DNA of 40,772 nt from Rahnella woolbedingensis (GTDB taxonomy: Bacteria; Pseudomonadota; Gammaproteobacteria; Enterobacterales; Enterobacteriaceae), in NCBI RefSeq assembly GCF_003602095.1, contig NZ_RAHH01000039.1, positions 1 to 40,772 of the forward strand, in the 5' to 3' direction. How positions within the stretch are numbered: the stretch's first letter is position 1; every line of letters starts with the position of its first letter. The translations under genes and the position numbers were made by a program. Below are positions 18,264 to 27,722 of this stretch, piece by piece. The notes under the pieces were generated by a model. It was not told the DNA's origin and made no database searches. It saw only the letters and a program-made list of their open reading frames with translations.

Positions 18264-18687
18264 GATGACTCCCAATAACAACGTACACAGCTGTGTATTC
18301 ATGCAACCAGGTTGCATGTGGAAATCCTCTGGTGGTCAGTAATCGATGCTAAAAGACTGCAAGAAATACGGGTAACAAACAGCGTTCAGGCCGGGACTTA
18401 TGTTTTTCAGTCACTACTGAAGACATCCCTGACCTTAACCACATGATGAAAAACGCCGTTATGGTTAAATATAAGTTAATAAATTTACCTTAAGCGGATC
18501 TTTTTGGCATTTACGCCAATAAGGACAAAAATTCCATTAACAGAAAATTATCGGAGTTTTACTCTGTTAATTTGCGTTTAATTTTATTTATGATTGTCTT
18601 ATGACGTGGAAAGGATGAGATTAATTAACCATTTTTTGTGTGGTCATAAGCTCTTCTGATATCAGAATTTTTTAACCGGAGACCGGA
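18264..18687. promoter_or_regulatory. Divergent control region between the pilus operon and ydcF
   Basis: About 420 bp without a gene and AT-rich against its neighbours. It holds a perfect 9-bp inverted repeat ATTAACAGA (18536-18544) / TCTGTTAAT (18563-18571) with an 18-bp spacer, and a short palindrome TTGGC-ATTTAC-GCCAA (18504-18519). These may be operators for the pilus operon. No promoter could be fixed with confidence. Confidence 0.45.
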
Positions 18688-19464
18688 ATGTTTACTGAGT
18701 CCGTGATTAACGATATGAACCGGCTGGCGCATTTTCTGGCTTTTGATCAGACTTCAGGAAAGGGGCCGGTGGGTGAACCTTCTCTGGCTATCCTGCTGGG
18801 CAACGCGATTCTGCCGACCGCCGAAGCGGCGTTTCAGGCGGTGGTGCAGGGTTCAGTTTCCCGGTTGCTGATTGCCGGAGGGATCGGGCACTCGACCGGT
18901 TTACTGTATCAGGCGGTGCAAACGCATCCGCGCTACCGGCACATCCATACATCGGGTCGCAGTGAAGCTGAAGTGCTCAACGATATTGCCGTGCAGTGCT
19001 GCGCAGTGCCACAAAAGCAGATCTTGCTGGAAACCGGCTCAACTAACTGCGGCGACAATGCGTTACAGGCGCGGCGGGTGCTGGATCTGGTCGATAACCA
19101 CGACACCCACATCACGCTGGTGCAGGATCCGCTGATGCAACTGCGCACCGACGCCAGTTTCCGCCATGTCTGGCGCGATCGTCCTGAAGTGACATTCCTG
19201 AACTGGCCGGTGCTGGTTCCTCAGCTGGAACGCGAAGGCGAAGGGCTGCGCTTTGCCGGAGAAGGGAATCACAGCCTGTGGTCTCTGCCACGATTTGTGT
19301 CGTTATTGCTCGGTGAAATCCCACGTCTGCGCAATGCGCCGGGCGGTTATGGCCCGCGGGGTGCGGGCTTTATTGCAGAAGTGGAGATCCCGGCAGAGAT
19401 CGAGGAAATCTATGCGCGGCTGCGTCCGGTGCTGGAAGCGGATTACGGCGACAGGTCCTTCTGA
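18688..19464 (+). CDS. ydcF: YdcF-like DUF218 protein
   Basis: 258 residues, like E. coli YdcF (266 aa), a cytosolic DUF218 protein that binds S-adenosylmethionine in crystals and has no known reaction. Signature parts are LAILLGNAILPT, LLIAGGIGHSTGLLYQAV, ETGSTNCGDNALQAR, LVQDPLMQLRT and GEIPRLRNAPGGYGPRG. ACCGGAGACCGGA precedes the ATG. The last 22 bp overlap tail-to-tail with the convergent MFS gene, with no terminator between. Confidence 0.85.
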   Translation: MFTESVINDMNRLAHFLAFDQTSGKGPVGEPSLAILLGNAILPTAEAAFQAVVQGSVSRLLIAGGIGHSTGLLYQAVQTHPRYRHIHTSGRSEAEVLNDIAVQCCAVPQKQILLETGSTNCGDNALQARRVLDLVDNHDTHITLVQDPLMQLRTDASFRHVWRDRPEVTFLNWPVLVPQLEREGEGLRFAGEGNHSLWSLPRFVSLLLGEIPRLRNAPGGYGPRGAGFIAEVEIPAEIEEIYARLRPVLEADYGDRSF

Positions 19465-20981
19465 CAAGCGGCGGGCACCGTGTCAGGTGCTTCCTGATGA
19501 TTGCCCCGCAGTGCCAGCAGTACCACCAGCGCCGAAACCAGCGTAATGGCCATCAGACACAGCAACAGCGGGTGCAGTGCAGCGGCATAAAGCTGCTGAA
19601 GCTGCGCCGTGCTGGCCTGCGCAATAAGCTGCTGTGCCACGGCGAGATTACCGGTCGCCAGCCGCTGCGCGGCCTGACTGATGTCACCCGCCGTAAAATT
19701 CGCCGTCAGTGCGCTGTGCGTTAATGCCGAAAGAATGGCTCCGACGATCGCCAGCGAGACGCCTTCTCCGGCCACACGCGTGGTGCTGAAAATCCCGGTC
19801 GCCATGCCCGCGCGCTCTTTGGGAACCACGCTCACCGACAATCCATCCATCAGCCCCCACGGCAGACCGGTACCGATGCCAATGATCACCATCGGCGCAA
19901 TCATCGCGGTCATATTCTGCGCCAGCACCGCCTGACTCAGCCAGCCTAAACCGGCGGCGGCAATTACTAAACCTGATGTACATAACAGGCCTGCGGACAC
20001 CCAGCGCGTCAGCCATGCCGCCAGCAGCGGAACCACCAGCATTGGCACGGAAAGCGCCATCATCATCAGTCCGGCGCGTTCTTCACTAAGATTTTCAACG
20101 CCGATAAACAGCATTGGCAAAATCACCAGCAGCACCACAAAACAGAAACCGGTGGCCAGCGGCAGCGCCTGCACACCGATAAAACGGATGTAGCGGAACA
20201 ACGATAAATCGAGCATCGGGTTTTTTACCCGCCGCTCCACGACCACAAAAAGCGCCAGCAGAAAAGCCGCAGCAGCCAGCAGCGAAAGTACCAGCGGACT
20301 GTGCAGACCGGATTGCGGGATTTCCATCAGCGCCCAAGTCAGCAGCGCCAGCATGGCGGTAAAGGTGACTGTGCCCGGCCAGTCAATACCCGTCGCCTGC
20401 GGATTGCGGGTTTCACGCATCCGGGTCGCGCCTGTTATCAGCGAAAGCACGGCAATTACCGTGGCGGAGAAAAACACCGAGCGCCAGCCGAAATTCGCGA
20501 TAAGTACACCAGCCAGTAAAGGGCCGAAGGCCAGCCCGATGCCAAAACTGCTGCCCATCAAACTGAACGCCCTGGTGCGCGCCGCACCGTCGAATTCCTG
20601 TGCCAGAGCCGCTGCGCCGCCTGCCAGTGCGCCAGCGGCGGCAATGCCCTGTGCCGCGCGCAGCAGATCGATCCACAGCAAACTGCTGCTGAAAGCCTGC
20701 AATAACGACAGCAATGCAAACAGCGAGACGCCGCTGATAAACACTTTTTTACGTCCCAGTTCATCGGCCAGCGCGCCGGCGGCCATCAGAAAGCAGCCGA
20801 AGGTCAGCATAAATGAATTGGTTATCCAGCTCAGCGCCTGCGCGCTGCCGCCGAGTTCACGGGCAATGGCGGGCGTGGCTACCGCGCCGCTGACAAAGTT
20901 GAGCGGCAAAATGACCGCCGCCAGACACACGGTAAATAAAACCCGCAGGCTGCCCGCTGACTGTATTGTTGTTGAGTTCAT
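19443..20981 (-). CDS. MFS multidrug-type exporter (14-TM, EmrB/QacA-like)
   Basis: 512 residues from ATG 20981 (MNSTTIQSAG), preceded by GGAAGAAG. Drug:H+ antiporter family 2 features: about 14 hydrophobic segments, motif A as GALADELGRKKVF in the loop after TM2, and the opening LPLNFVSGAVATPAIARELGGS.AQALSWITNSF. The substrate is unknown; SmvA/QacA relatives export cationic biocides. A LysR gene is divergent 115 bp away, with an AGTCC-N9-GGACT dyad between (21050-21068), so local control is likely. Confidence 0.85.
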   Translation of the reverse strand: MNSTTIQSAGSLRVLFTVCLAAVILPLNFVSGAVATPAIARELGGSAQALSWITNSFMLTFGCFLMAAGALADELGRKKVFISGVSLFALLSLLQAFSSSLLWIDLLRAAQGIAAAGALAGGAAALAQEFDGAARTRAFSLMGSSFGIGLAFGPLLAGVLIANFGWRSVFFSATVIAVLSLITGATRMRETRNPQATGIDWPGTVTFTAMLALLTWALMEIPQSGLHSPLVLSLLAAAAFLLALFVVVERRVKNPMLDLSLFRYIRFIGVQALPLATGFCFVVLLVILPMLFIGVENLSEERAGLMMMALSVPMLVVPLLAAWLTRWVSAGLLCTSGLVIAAAGLGWLSQAVLAQNMTAMIAPMVIIGIGTGLPWGLMDGLSVSVVPKERAGMATGIFSTTRVAGEGVSLAIVGAILSALTHSALTANFTAGDISQAAQRLATGNLAVAQQLIAQASTAQLQQLYAAALHPLLLCLMAITLVSALVVLLALRGNHQEAPDTVPAACQKDLSP

Positions 20982-21096
20982 GGCTTCTTCCGGCAGTTGA
21001 TGATAATGACGATGATAAAATGTCAGCAATCTTGCGGAAACAGGCCATAAGTCCGATGATTAAGGACTAAAACGCTTGAATAAACGGAAATCGAAA

Positions 21097-21978
21097 ATGG
21101 AAAACCTCAACGGTCTGCTGGCATTCGTCCGTGCGGCGCAGAGTCAGAGTTTTGCCGCAGCCGCAGAACGGATGGGCATTTCTGCCTCGGCGGTCGGCAA
21201 AAGCGTGGCGCGCCTGGAAGAAAAACTCAGTGTGAGGCTGTTCAACCGCAGCACCCGGCGTATCAGCCTGACCGACGAAGGCCAGCTGTTTTTCGAACGC
21301 TGCCAGAATATCGTCTCGCAACTGGAAGATGCCGAGCAGGAACTGGTGCGGATTTCCGCCGTACCGCGTGGAAAATTGCGTATCACCGCACCGGCCATCG
21401 GTTACCGCATGCTGCTGCCGCACCTGCCGGAATTCCGCCAGCGTTATCCTGACGTGGAGCTGGATCTGGATTTCAGCGACCGGATGGTGGATGTCATTGA
21501 TGAAGGTTTTGATATTGCCATTCGCAGCGGCGAGCTGAGCAGTTCGCAGATGATGTCGCGGCGTCTCGGGCCGTTCCGCTTTGCGATAGTGGGCGCTGCG
21601 CACTATTTTGCTGAGCATCCGGTGCCGCTTAATCCTGATGACCTTTATCAGCACGCCTGTTTGCGCTACCGGTTTCCGGGTAACGGTCAGTGGCAGGAAT
21701 GGGAGATGACAGGCTTGACGCCGCCGGAGCTGCCGCTGGCACTGAGCAGCAATAATCTGGAGTCGATTTTACAGGCGACGTTGCAGGGATTAGGACTGGC
21801 GTATGTGCCGGAATTTATCGTGCGGGATTATCTGACGTCCGGCGAGCTGATTTCGGTGTTATCACCGTATCTGAAAGAGGGCGGCAAATTCTCGGTAGTG
21901 TGGCCGAGCAGCCGCCATATGCTGCCAAAAGTGCGGGTATTTATCGATTTTCTGACCGAAAAACAGGTGCTGGGCTGA
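21097..21978 (+). CDS. LysR-family regulator divergent from the MFS exporter
   Basis: 293 residues from ATG 21097 (MENLNGLLAFVRAAQSQSF); a TTG at 21076 would add seven residues. Residues ~3-62 form the winged HTH (FAAAAERMGISASAVGKSVARLEEKL), followed by a typical effector domain (KLRITAPAIGYRMLLPHLPEF). The CrgA/AaeR-like subgroup is suggested by RLFNRSTRRISLTDEGQLFFERC. Likely controls the divergent exporter gene. Confidence 0.9.
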   Translation: MENLNGLLAFVRAAQSQSFAAAAERMGISASAVGKSVARLEEKLSVRLFNRSTRRISLTDEGQLFFERCQNIVSQLEDAEQELVRISAVPRGKLRITAPAIGYRMLLPHLPEFRQRYPDVELDLDFSDRMVDVIDEGFDIAIRSGELSSSQMMSRRLGPFRFAIVGAAHYFAEHPVPLNPDDLYQHACLRYRFPGNGQWQEWEMTGLTPPELPLALSSNNLESILQATLQGLGLAYVPEFIVRDYLTSGELISVLSPYLKEGGKFSVVWPSSRHMLPKVRVFIDFLTEKQVLG

Positions 21979-21999
21979 GCAATTTCAATCTCAGCTTTT
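21974..21999 (+). terminator. Terminator overlapping the LysR stop codon
   Basis: Stem GCTGAG / CTCAGC, 10-base loop, then TTTT. It is the only structure between this gene and the convergent aminotransferase gene. Confidence 0.5.
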
Positions 22000-22002
22000 G
22001 CA

Positions 22003-23133
22003 TCAGTGTTTCTCCAGCCATTTACCCATTTCACCCAGCGCTTCATCGAGATTTTCACGGCCAAAACCGATACGCAGGAAATCTTCAGACACGGTATTCA
22101 GCTCTGACGCGTAGGCGATGGAAGGAATCACCATCACACCGGCTTCTTCCACCAGCTGCGTGGCAAAAGCTTCTGCACCTTCTGTGCCGGTATACCGCGG
22201 GAATGCCAGCACACCGGCTTTTGGCACGGAGAGCCGGAAAAGATGCGGGTATTTCGCCAGGAATTTGGTGAGCGTTATGAGCTGACGGCGTGAGCGCTCC
22301 ATGACCCGCTCCAGTATTGGTGCACGGGCATTGAGTGCTACCGTAGTGAGAAACTCGCCGGGCATGGAATTGCAGATCGACAGGTATTGCTTCATGCGCT
22401 CAAGTTCCAGCATCCACGCTTTATCCTGACACGCCACCCAGCCGATGCGCAGGCCCGGTAAGCCGTAAGCCTTGGAGGTCACATTCAGGGAGATCCCGCG
22501 TTCGTAAATATCCGCCAGCTGCGGCAGACGATCGGCCGGATCGAACTCCGTCAGACGGTACACCTCGTCGGAGAAGATCCAGATCCCGCGCTCGCGGCAC
22601 ATCTCAACCAGATCATTAAGCTGTTGGCGGCCGATCAGCGCGCCGGTCGGATTGTGCGGAAAGTTAATCACCAGCACTTTGGTGTTGTCCCGTAACGCAT
22701 CGCGCACTTTACCGGTATCCAGTGCCCAGTCGTTATCTTCCTCAAGTGCCACGCCGGTGACTTCACACCGCGATAACGGCACGCTCTCCAGCGACTGATA
22801 GTTGGGGGTGATCACCACCGCGTGATCGCCGGATTTGAGCAGCATCTGGAAGCTGGCATAAATCGCTTCGTCGGCACCGGCAAAACTGATGACGTCCTGT
22901 GCGGTCACATTTTTATAGGTCGAGGCGATGGCGTCCAGCAACTCAGGCGTTCCGCGCAGCGGCGGGTAATCCAGAATGGTTTGCATGAACGGCGCACGAT
23001 GCTGTTTTCCCGCAAGCTCAAACAGGGTATCGATGCTCATCGATTCCGGATAAGACGACGACAGCGGAAAACGGACGGCGTGCTCGAGGCGCGAAAGATA
23101 GCTGATTAAACGAAAATCTTCAGGAAAAGACAT
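22003..23133 (-). CDS. PLP-dependent class I/II aminotransferase
   Basis: 376 residues, fold-type I. Visible PLP residues: N161 of FPHNPTG, D189 and Y192 (FSDEVYR), Schiff-base K221 in TSKAYGLPGLRIGW, and R229 of the same segment. It removes the amino group from an amino acid that cannot be named. Third gene after a binding protein and a permease of the polar amino acid ABC family, so it probably acts on the imported compound. 47 bp separate it from the permease gene. Confidence 0.88.
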   Translation of the reverse strand: MSFPEDFRLISYLSRLEHAVRFPLSSSYPESMSIDTLFELAGKQHRAPFMQTILDYPPLRGTPELLDAIASTYKNVTAQDVISFAGADEAIYASFQMLLKSGDHAVVITPNYQSLESVPLSRCEVTGVALEEDNDWALDTGKVRDALRDNTKVLVINFPHNPTGALIGRQQLNDLVEMCRERGIWIFSDEVYRLTEFDPADRLPQLADIYERGISLNVTSKAYGLPGLRIGWVACQDKAWMLELERMKQYLSICNSMPGEFLTTVALNARAPILERVMERSRRQLITLTKFLAKYPHLFRLSVPKAGVLAFPRYTGTEGAEAFATQLVEEAGVMVIPSIAYASELNTVSEDFLRIGFGRENLDEALGEMGKWLEKH

Positions 23134-23180
23134 GGCGTACCCGTTGATGAAAAATCCAAAAGTGATTGAAAACTATAACA

Positions 23181-24008
23181 TTATCGGCGCTGCCCTTGTG
23201 CAAAACGGCGCTCAAGGCGGCTTTGCAACAGCTCCAGTACGATCGACATAATCCAGTATATCGCCGCCGCGGTCGCCAGCATTTCCATATAACGGTAAGT
23301 GCTGCGCCCGTACGATTGTGCCAGAAAATTCAGCTCCCACAGCCCCATCAGCGAGACAAGAGAGGAGTCTTTCAGCATCGATATAAACATCGATCCGGCA
23401 GGTGGAATAATAATGCGCAGGGCCTGTGGTGCCGTCACGTGAACGGCTACCGTCCAGCGTGACACGCCCAGCGCCAGTGCGGCTTCCTGCTGACCACGCG
23501 GTACCGAAAGCACGCCACTGCGGATAGTTTCCGCCAGATAAGCACCGTAGTTCATGGATAATGCAATGATACCGGAACTGAGCGCACCGAGCACAATACC
23601 TACCTGAGGCAGCGCCAGATAGATAATCAGCACCTGGACCAGCAGCGGCGTCCCGCGAAACAGCGAGGCGTAAAACGTCGCACAGCCAAAGGCCAGCGCA
23701 TTTTCAGACATCCGCCCGAGCGCGGTAATAAGCCCAATCAGCAGACAGAAAAACATCGAGCAGGCGGTGATCATAATGGTCAGCGCCGCGCCCTGAATAA
23801 AGCCGTCCGGTGACAGACGCAGACCCAGCAGGAAAGGCAGTTTCTGGCTGATCAGGCTCCAGTCCAGCCCCATTTTGCTGAACGCGCCGAGCAGCAGACT
23901 GAGTAAAATCAGCCACGTCAGCCCGGTTTTGAATTTAAACGCGTGTGCGTGGTGCCAGCGCTCCGGGGCTTCCACTTTCGGCTGGCTGTCCGGGATTTGC
24001 GGCATCAC
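23181..24008 (-). CDS. Polar amino acid ABC transporter permease
   Basis: 275 residues of the HisM/GlnP type. After a polar N-terminus, about five or six membrane segments follow. The ABC-contact EAA loop is EAALALGVSRWTVAVHVTAPQ in the last third (read in two pieces). The sequence SLFRGTPLLVQVLIIY is typical of the family. Its start overlaps the stop of the binding-protein gene (ATGA). The N-terminal ~70 residues with an extra membrane segment are longer than in minimal GlnP. Confidence 0.92.
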   Translation of the reverse strand: MMPQIPDSQPKVEAPERWHHAHAFKFKTGLTWLILLSLLLGAFSKMGLDWSLISQKLPFLLGLRLSPDGFIQGAALTIMITACSMFFCLLIGLITALGRMSENALAFGCATFYASLFRGTPLLVQVLIIYLALPQVGIVLGALSSGIIALSMNYGAYLAETIRSGVLSVPRGQQEAALALGVSRWTVAVHVTAPQALRIIIPPAGSMFISMLKDSSLVSLMGLWELNFLAQSYGRSTYRYMEMLATAAAIYWIMSIVLELLQSRLERRFAQGQRR

Positions 24009-24823
24009 GGTACCTCGTGCGTAATATCTTCACCCAGCCAGTGCTGGGAGATTTTTGCCAGCGTGCCGTCGTCACGCAGCGATTTAATGGTGTCCGCCAC
24101 TTTCTTATCCCACTCTGCGTCGCCTTTGTCGGTCGCGACCCAGTTCGGTTCTGCGTAGAGTTCAGTGACAATTTTAAATACCGGTGCACGTTTGATTCGG
24201 GCGTTAGCCGTGGCTAAATCCGATACCACGCCATCAAGGCGAACGCCCGGTCCGAGCGCCAGATTCTGGAAGGCCACTTCTTCATCACTTGGAATAACCT
24301 GAACGTTATCGAACGGGAAGACAATCGGCTTGCTGCCGGGGATCACCAGCGTTTTTTGCAGGTAGGTTTCGTAGGATGAACCGATGCCGACACCAATTTT
24401 TTTGTTGCTCAGATCGGCTGCCGATTTAATGCGGTCATCTTTCTTATTGACCACCAGCACCGCAGGTGAGCTGTAATACGCTGTCGGGAAATCCAGCACT
24501 TTGGCGCGCTCGGTATTTGGCGTCATCGAACAGATACAGGTGTCCCAGCGCCCCTGCCATTTTCCACCGACAATGGTTTCCCAGCCCGGCGCGATGATTT
24601 CGAGTTTTACGCCCATGCGCTGCGCCACGGCTTTCGCCACATCCACGTCAAAACCGGCCAGCTGGTTATTGTCATCAATAAAACCAAATGGCGGATAGTC
24701 GTTCACGATGGCATTGCGCAGTACGCCAGTTTTGGTCACGCGATCAAGCGTCGCACCGGCAAAAGAGGCAGCAGAAAACAGTGTGGCAGCAAGGAGTGTC
24801 ACAGCAACTAACGGAGTGCGCAT
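24005..24823 (-). CDS. Periplasmic substrate-binding protein, polar amino acid family
   Basis: 272 residues, family 3 solute-binding protein. Signal peptide LVAVTLLAATLFSAASFA, then the ligand-binding fold: VLRNAIVNDYPPFGFIDDNNQLAGFDVDVAKAVAQRMGV (in two parts), the strand DTCICSMTPNTERAKVLDF, and KKIGVGIGSSYETYLQ. The ligand is probably a polar or charged amino acid. AAGGAAC precedes the ATG. First gene of the three-gene operon. No ATP-binding gene accompanies it. Confidence 0.93.
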   Translation of the reverse strand: MRTPLVAVTLLAATLFSAASFAGATLDRVTKTGVLRNAIVNDYPPFGFIDDNNQLAGFDVDVAKAVAQRMGVKLEIIAPGWETIVGGKWQGRWDTCICSMTPNTERAKVLDFPTAYYSSPAVLVVNKKDDRIKSAADLSNKKIGVGIGSSYETYLQKTLVIPGSKPIVFPFDNVQVIPSDEEVAFQNLALGPGVRLDGVVSDLATANARIKRAPVFKIVTELYAEPNWVATDKGDAEWDKKVADTIKSLRDDGTLAKISQHWLGEDITHEVP

Positions 24824-24984
24824 AAATGGAGTTCCTTAAACGTAACCAGATTGGGAAAATATTGTAAAAACCTACACTAAGTTTTAGACGTATAGAAGTC
24901 TAAATTCGGTGTTTTCCCACTTATTTTCCCGTTACAGTGAACTCTGCGGAAAATCCTATGAATAGCAGTGCATTACTTCAATCA

Positions 24985-25644
24985 CTAGCTCAGTAATCCC
25001 GCCCCGACGTTAATCGAAAAGCCTAAAATCGCCAGATTAAAGACAAAGGAAATAACCGACTGCAACAGGGCAATCTGGCGCATATCTGTGGTGCCGGTGG
25101 CGACGTCGGCGGTTTGTGAGGCGACGGCAATGGTGAAGGAGAAATAGAGGAAATCCCAGTAGCCGGGTTCGGCGGGCTTTTCCGGGAAGATCATCGGTGT
25201 TACGTCTTTCGTCCGCCGCAGATAGTGGTGATGGGCGTAATGCATAGCGAACGACGTCGGCAGCAGCGCCCAGGAGGCAATCAGCGTGGTCGCGGTCAGC
25301 AGAATGTGCAGAGTTTTTGCGGTTCCCGTCAGCTCTTTGAGAGAACCGAGTTCCATCAGGATCGCCAGAATACTCACCAGACAGGTCAGTGTGACCAGCG
25401 TCAGTACCAGGGTGGCGCTTTCATCCTGAGTTTTCGCGATATGCGGAATATCTTTTGCTTCGGTACGCAGCATGCGAAACCACAGGAAAAACAGGTAAAT
25501 CCACGCCAGCACGTTCCAGCCGGTCATCAGGCGCTGCAAAATCCCCAGATGCGCGGGAAGCGCAAAGAAGCAAATCAGACCGGCCATTATCGAGATCAGT
25601 AAACGGCCACGCACGTGCAGATAATGGCGCAAAGATAAACTCAT
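24985..25644 (-). CDS. DUF1345 membrane protein
   Basis: 219 residues from ATG 25644 (MSLSLRHYLHVRGRLLIS); the upstream open frame to 25737 is less likely. About five to six membrane segments. The PGYWDFLYFSFTIAVASQTADVA stretch near residue 160 is the DUF1345 hallmark and resembles a K-channel filter neighbourhood, but no selectivity TVGYG is present. Function unknown. It is a single gene, divergent from the next unit. Confidence 0.82.
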   Translation of the reverse strand: MSLSLRHYLHVRGRLLISIMAGLICFFALPAHLGILQRLMTGWNVLAWIYLFFLWFRMLRTEAKDIPHIAKTQDESATLVLTLVTLTCLVSILAILMELGSLKELTGTAKTLHILLTATTLIASWALLPTSFAMHYAHHHYLRRTKDVTPMIFPEKPAEPGYWDFLYFSFTIAVASQTADVATGTTDMRQIALLQSVISFVFNLAILGFSINVGAGLLS

Positions 25645-25798
25645 GATGTCAAATACCTGGCAGAAAAAGACGGATACGTTAACTGTAGTCGCTGGGAGCA
25701 ATATCACGCGTTCAGACTTATGCGCAATTTCTTCCAATACCCGTTAGCAGCGGAGTGATTTAGTAGGTTTACTCCATTGCGCTCAAGGGTCTGAAACT

Positions 25799-27090
25799 AT
25801 GTTTACTACGTCATTTTGGCCAGCTGCTGCGGCATACCAGGTTTCAATGATGGATCTGGATGCTCCGGACCATTTAAATCCCAAAGCTCTGCAAACCATT
25901 CACTATTGCCTGCGCCTGACAGAGGCGATAAATCAGCTGGAAGCAGCCTGTGAAAGCCGTTTGCTGGATGCGCTGCGTGAGGAGATGTCGATTCAGTGTT
26001 TTCGTCTGGCGCCGATGTTTGACGATCCGGACACACGCCGCGGTCTGTTTCTTCGCGCGGAGATCCTCGCGGATGACAGTTGTGGAAAACAGTTCTGCCG
26101 CAGATCGCCGGTCTGAACGAGCAGCAACTGGTGCTGGGGATCGGGAATACGTCGACCTGGGTCGGTAAATCCAAACAAAGTTTTTATTCCTCTTGGTTTG
26201 GCGAACCCGCGCCGGTATTGCAGGAAATCTCGGATGTGATGGACAGTCTGTTTCCGGAAAGTCTGCTGTATCTGCAAAATGAAATCGCTGCGGATTTACT
26301 GGCGATGCCGGGCTGTGCGTACAAAATTATCAATTTGTTCGGCATTGCGGGTGAGGCCAATACGTATCCGAAACACTTCGCGTATTTCTTCCCAGAAGAC
26401 GAAGGGCTGAAATATTCCCCGGTGAAACGCACCGTGGTATTTGCCAATACCTATCAGCAATTGTTCGAACTGTTTTCGCGCACCGAAGCCGCCAAAATGG
26501 GCTGGGCAGAAGAATGGTTGCCGGACAGTCAGGTGTGTCAGCGTTATCTGATTGCCTGGTTCCGCGGGCATGACCTTGGACATTCGCTGGTGCGTAATGA
26601 AAACGTCTTCCCGAAACTCAGCAAAATTGACCGCTGGGGTTCAATGATGGTGCAGGAAGCGCTGGCGGATCAGTTTGGCCTGCTGATGTGTTTGACTCCG
26701 CAGGTTGCGGACGGATTGCAGCTCGACCGCACGGTGCTGGCGCGCATTTATTTTCTCGAAATGCTGCGCTATCTGCGCCGCGGCCCGTCAAGTTATCCCG
26801 ATGCCGGCGCGGCATGGATCCAGTTCAATTATCTGCGGGAGCACGGTTGCATTGAACTGAAAGCCGGTTCAATAGATTTCCATCCTGAGCTGTTCTTTAC
26901 CCAGATGGCGGGCCTGACCCGACTGATGAGCGAAGAGCTGCTGGGCGGTGATACTGAGCGCGCACAGGCTTTCATGCAGCAACATTGTCCGCATAACAAT
27001 CCTGAAGATGTTGAGGTTCTGATGGCCCGTCTGGGCACGACCAATGACATGATCGAATACAACCAGCTAATCAAGAGAGTCCCGCTATGA
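25799..27090 (+). CDS. Unrecognised HDxxH protein, frameshifted
   Basis: Two overlapping frames form one protein of about 430 residues. The first, from ATG 25799 (MFTTSFWPAAAAYQVSMMDL), reaches ILADDSC and stops at 26116. The second picks up at 26080 with LWKTVLPQIAGLNEQQL and runs to 27090. One extra T near 26080 would give ILADDSLWKTVLPQ. The second part contains FRGHDLGHSLV (H164, D165, H168 of that part) and, 25 residues on, QEALADQFG (E193, D197). HxxxH plus a downstream ExxxD is the layout of zinc gluzincin peptidases, with Asp in place of the usual catalytic Glu. This is a structural guess, as no family was recognised. The stop overlaps the LysE gene start (ATGA), so the two are translationally coupled. 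Confidence 0.7.
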
Positions 27091-27722
27091 TGCCGTTTTC
27101 AAATGGATTTATGCTCAGTCTGTCGCTGTGTCTGGACATCGGGATTGCCAATATCGCCATGATGACACTTGCGATGCAACGCGGTTATTTTCACGGATTC
27201 TGGCTGGGTATCGGCACCTGCATCGGCGATTTAATTTACGCTGTTCTGGCGCTGGCAGGGATGACAATTTTGCTGCAATACCAGAGCGTGCGCTGGGTGT
27301 TGTGGGTCGGCGGCTCGCTGATGCTGATGTGGTTTACCTACAAAATGATCCGCGCTGCGCTGGCTCCGGCACAAGACCTGAGTTCGGGGGACAACGTTCA
27401 GCAACGATCTGTGTTGCGTAATTTCGGACGCGGCATTGTGTTGGCGATGTCCTCACCGACGGCAATTTTGTGGTTTGCTGCCGTCGGCGGGGCGCTGATT
27501 TCCCGTATGGGAAAGGGCGGGACGGCAGATGCGTCATGGTTTCTGGGCGGCTTTTTCATCGCCGGCGTATTCTGGACGGTGGTGATTTGCTCGGTCGGCA
27601 GCCTGGGCGGAAAAATGCTGGGTACCAAAATGCTCAGATATTCTTACATGGCCTCTGCGGTGATTTTCTCTTACTTCGCGTTGTATGTCGTGATCACCGG
27701 TTATCGCGAATTTATCGTGTAA
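27087..27722 (+). CDS. LysE/RhtB-family exporter
   Basis: 211 residues, six predicted membrane segments. LysE-family features: LSLSLCLDIGIANIAMMTLAM at the N-terminus (the family usually has G-P-x-N-A here), GIGTCIGDLIYAVLALAG, and GIVLAMSSPTAILWFAAVGG. Probably exports an amino acid or derivative, but the substrate is unknown. It is translationally coupled to the HDxxH protein gene, hinting at a joint task. It overlaps the convergent AraC gene by 11 bp. Confidence 0.85.
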   Translation: MMPFSNGFMLSLSLCLDIGIANIAMMTLAMQRGYFHGFWLGIGTCIGDLIYAVLALAGMTILLQYQSVRWVLWVGGSLMLMWFTYKMIRAALAPAQDLSSGDNVQQRSVLRNFGRGIVLAMSSPTAILWFAAVGGALISRMGKGGTADASWFLGGFFIAGVFWTVVICSVGSLGGKMLGTKMLRYSYMASAVIFSYFALYVVITGYREFIV

